64,000 nucleotides of DNA from Solimonas marina (GTDB lineage: Bacteria; Pseudomonadota; Gammaproteobacteria; Nevskiales; Nevskiaceae), in assembly GCF_012241385.1 (NCBI RefSeq), contig NZ_JAAVXB010000002.1, positions 1-64,000 on the forward strand, in the 5' to 3' direction. The translations under genes were made by a program, and so were the position numbers. This document shows positions 62,692-64,000 of the stretch, piece by piece. How positions within the stretch are numbered: position 1 is the stretch's first letter; each line of letters begins with the position of its first letter. The notes under the pieces are model-generated. The model did no database searches. It saw only the letters and a list, made by a program, of their open reading frames with translations, and was not told where the DNA came from.

Positions 62692-63549
62692 CTAGTCGCC
62701 GGCCTGTACGGCCAGTGCGTACAAATCCTTCTTGCGTGCGCCGCTGATCTCGGCGGCGAGCTTGGCGGCGCTCGATGCCGACAGGCCGCCGCCGAGCAGG
62801 ATGCCCAGCACGCGCTGGCCTTCCTGCAGCGTGGCGTCGGCCTGCGCCGGCGCACCGCCGATCACCAGCACGAACTCGCCGCGGCTGTGGTTGGCATCGG
62901 ACGCCAGCCAGGCGGCGATGTCGCCGGCCGTGCTGCTGCGGCTCTGTTCGTAGAGCTTGGTCAGTTCGCGCGCCAGCGCCAGCGGCCGGTCGGCGCCGAG
63001 TACGGCGACGATGTCGGCGACGCAATCAGTGATGCGATGGCTGGATTCGTAGAGGATCAGCGTCCGCGTCTCGCTGGCCAGCTGGCCCAGGCGTTCGCGC
63101 CGTGCGCCGGATTTGGCCGGCAGAAATCCTTCGAAGACGAAGCGATCGCTCGGCAGGCCGGCGATCGACAGTGCCGCGATCGCCGCGCACGCGCCGGGAA
63201 CGGCGACCGCCGGCAGCTCGGCGGCTCGCACTGCGCGCACCAGCGCGAAGCCCGGATCGGAAATCAGCGGTGTGCCGGCATCGGAAATGAGTGCCAGCGT
63301 TTCACCGCTGCGCAGCCGCTCGACGAGTCGCGTACAGATGTCGGTCTCGTTGTGCTCGTGCACGGCGAGCAGCGGCTTGCGGATGCCGAAGTGCGTCAGC
63401 AACTGGCCGCTGGTGCGGGTGTCTTCGGCGCAGATCGCGTCGACGCTTTCAAGTACGGCCTGTGCGCGCGGACTCAGATCGCCGAGATTGCCGATCGGCG
63501 TGGCGACGACGTACAGGTGGCCCGGCGCCACTTTTGCGGCGATGCTCAT
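62692..63549 (-). CDS. rsmI: 16S rRNA 2'-O-ribose C1402 methyltransferase RsmI
   Basis: 285-aa tetrapyrrole-methylase-fold enzyme methylating the 2'-OH of C1402 in 16S rRNA. N-terminal GHLYVVATPIGNLGDLSPRA is diagnostic, followed by AEDTRTSGQLLTHFGI and the AdoMet region LISDAGTPLISDPGF, then EGFLPAKSGARRERL. ATG at 63549. It diverges from lpoA by 36 bp, the common gammaproteobacterial arrangement. Confidence 0.95.
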   Translation of the reverse strand: MSIAAKVAPGHLYVVATPIGNLGDLSPRAQAVLESVDAICAEDTRTSGQLLTHFGIRKPLLAVHEHNETDICTRLVERLRSGETLALISDAGTPLISDPGFALVRAVRAAELPAVAVPGACAAIAALSIAGLPSDRFVFEGFLPAKSGARRERLGQLASETRTLILYESSHRITDCVADIVAVLGADRPLALARELTKLYEQSRSSTAGDIAAWLASDANHSRGEFVLVIGGAPAQADATLQEGQRVLGILLGGGLSASSAAKLAAEISGARKKDLYALAVQAGD

Positions 63550-63585
63550 GGGGCCAGACGGGTAGGGCGTGTCATACTTCGCATT

Positions 63586-64000
63586 ATGGTGCCGAAGACC
63601 CTGCTACCCAAAACGCTGATCGCCGCGTTGCCGGCCTTGCTCGTCGCCGCGTGCTCGCAGTTGCCGCAACGCCAGGCGCCGCCGCCTCCGGCGAGCACCG
63701 CGCAGACGCCGCCGCCGAATACGGCACCGGCACCGCAGCCGGTGGCCAAGCCCGCGCAGCTGGCACTGCTGCTGCCGCTCAGCGGCGCGTTCTCGGCGAC
63801 TGCCGATTCGGTGCGCGACGGTTTCTTCAGCGCCTATTTCAACGACAGTCTGCATCCGCCCGTGCGGGTCTACGACGTCGGTTCGACGCCGAGCAGCCTG
63901 CGTGCCGCCTACCAGACGGCGCTGCGTGAAGGTGCGACCTTCATCATCGGTCCGCTGCGCAAGAGCGACGTCGCGGCGCTGGCCGGCGACGTGCCGGCGG
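63586..64000 (+). CDS. lpoA: Penicillin-binding protein activator LpoA/LppC (partial, 3' end beyond window)
   Basis: The first 138 codons of an LpoA-type lipoprotein that stimulates PBP1A from the outer membrane. Signal peptide with lipobox LVAAC (about residues 20-24), then a Pro/Ala/Thr-rich linker (about 30-55), then the periplasmic-binding-like fold beginning AQLALLLPLSGAFSATADSVRDGFFSAYF and FIIGPLRKSDV. ATG at 63586; divergent from rsmI, where lpoA is normally found. The frame is open to the window edge. Confidence 0.88.
   Translation, partial: MVPKTLLPKTLIAALPALLVAACSQLPQRQAPPPPASTAQTPPPNTAPAPQPVAKPAQLALLLPLSGAFSATADSVRDGFFSAYFNDSLHPPVRVYDVGSTPSSLRAAYQTALREGATFIIGPLRKSDVAALAGDVPA

Overview
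This is a GC-rich gammaproteobacterial chromosome segment, probably from the Nevskiales/Xanthomonadales neighbourhood. That placement is inferred from gene content: minCDE, a Crp/Vfr-type regulator next to a yhfA-like OsmC gene and an E. coli-type speD, coq7, the holA-proA-nadD-rsfS-rlmH chain, rsmI next to lpoA, and a split trpE / trpGDC arrangement. No rRNA, tRNA or CRISPR array was seen.

Layout. 1-3.05 kb is a mobile or decayed accessory edge: an IS3-family transposase, a pre-toxin fragment of a filamentous-haemagglutinin/CdiA-type protein, a TPR gene (candidate immunity) and a toxin-like C-terminal fragment, with AT-richer DNA than the rest. 3.1-13.3 kb holds housekeeping and metabolic genes (YhiN flavoprotein, DEAD-box helicase, RluF, YbhN-like membrane protein, cytochrome P450, small envelope proteins, a GcvA-like LysR regulator). 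13.5-20.1 kb is the Anbu proteasome-like cluster: transglutaminase/DUF2126 and Anbu on the plus strand, facing alpha-E and circularly permuted ATP-grasp genes on the minus strand. 20.3-23.0 kb is minCDE and a ferredoxin-NADP reductase. 23.4-33.1 kb is metabolic and envelope genes (FadD, YihY, a phasin-like protein with a histone-like tail, MarC, PurC, Rpe, an MFS carrier).

33.3-53.6 kb is the tryptophan locus, split by a block of about 16 kb. trpE (33.4 kb) and trpGDC (51.2 kb) are each preceded by a short ORF rich in Trp codons (18 residues with four Trp, 12 residues with two Trp), both ending in Trp-Arg just before the stop and both followed by GC-rich hairpins. These look like two related attenuators co-ordinating the two operons, which I consider the best find. 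The block between them carries an RND efflux operon with embedded detoxification genes (SDR, a truncated SDR copy, thioredoxin, Old Yellow Enzyme, outer-membrane factor), two glutathione transferases, an LpxR-type lipid A deacylase and two paralogous TetR regulators. Both TetR intergenic regions carry a pair of GTTAC-N6-GTAAC palindromes, so the efflux pump and lipid A deacylase probably share a regulon.

53.7-64 kb is conserved core: crp, the yhfA-like gene, speD, coq7, holA, proA, nadD, rsfS (with a long Lys/Ala tail), rlmH, two membrane genes (DUF2157 and GDYXXLXY), rsmI, and the start of lpoA running off the window end. Start codons were chosen from Shine-Dalgarno sequences and family alignment where a frame opens further upstream; all family names are recognised from sequence by eye, without database searches.
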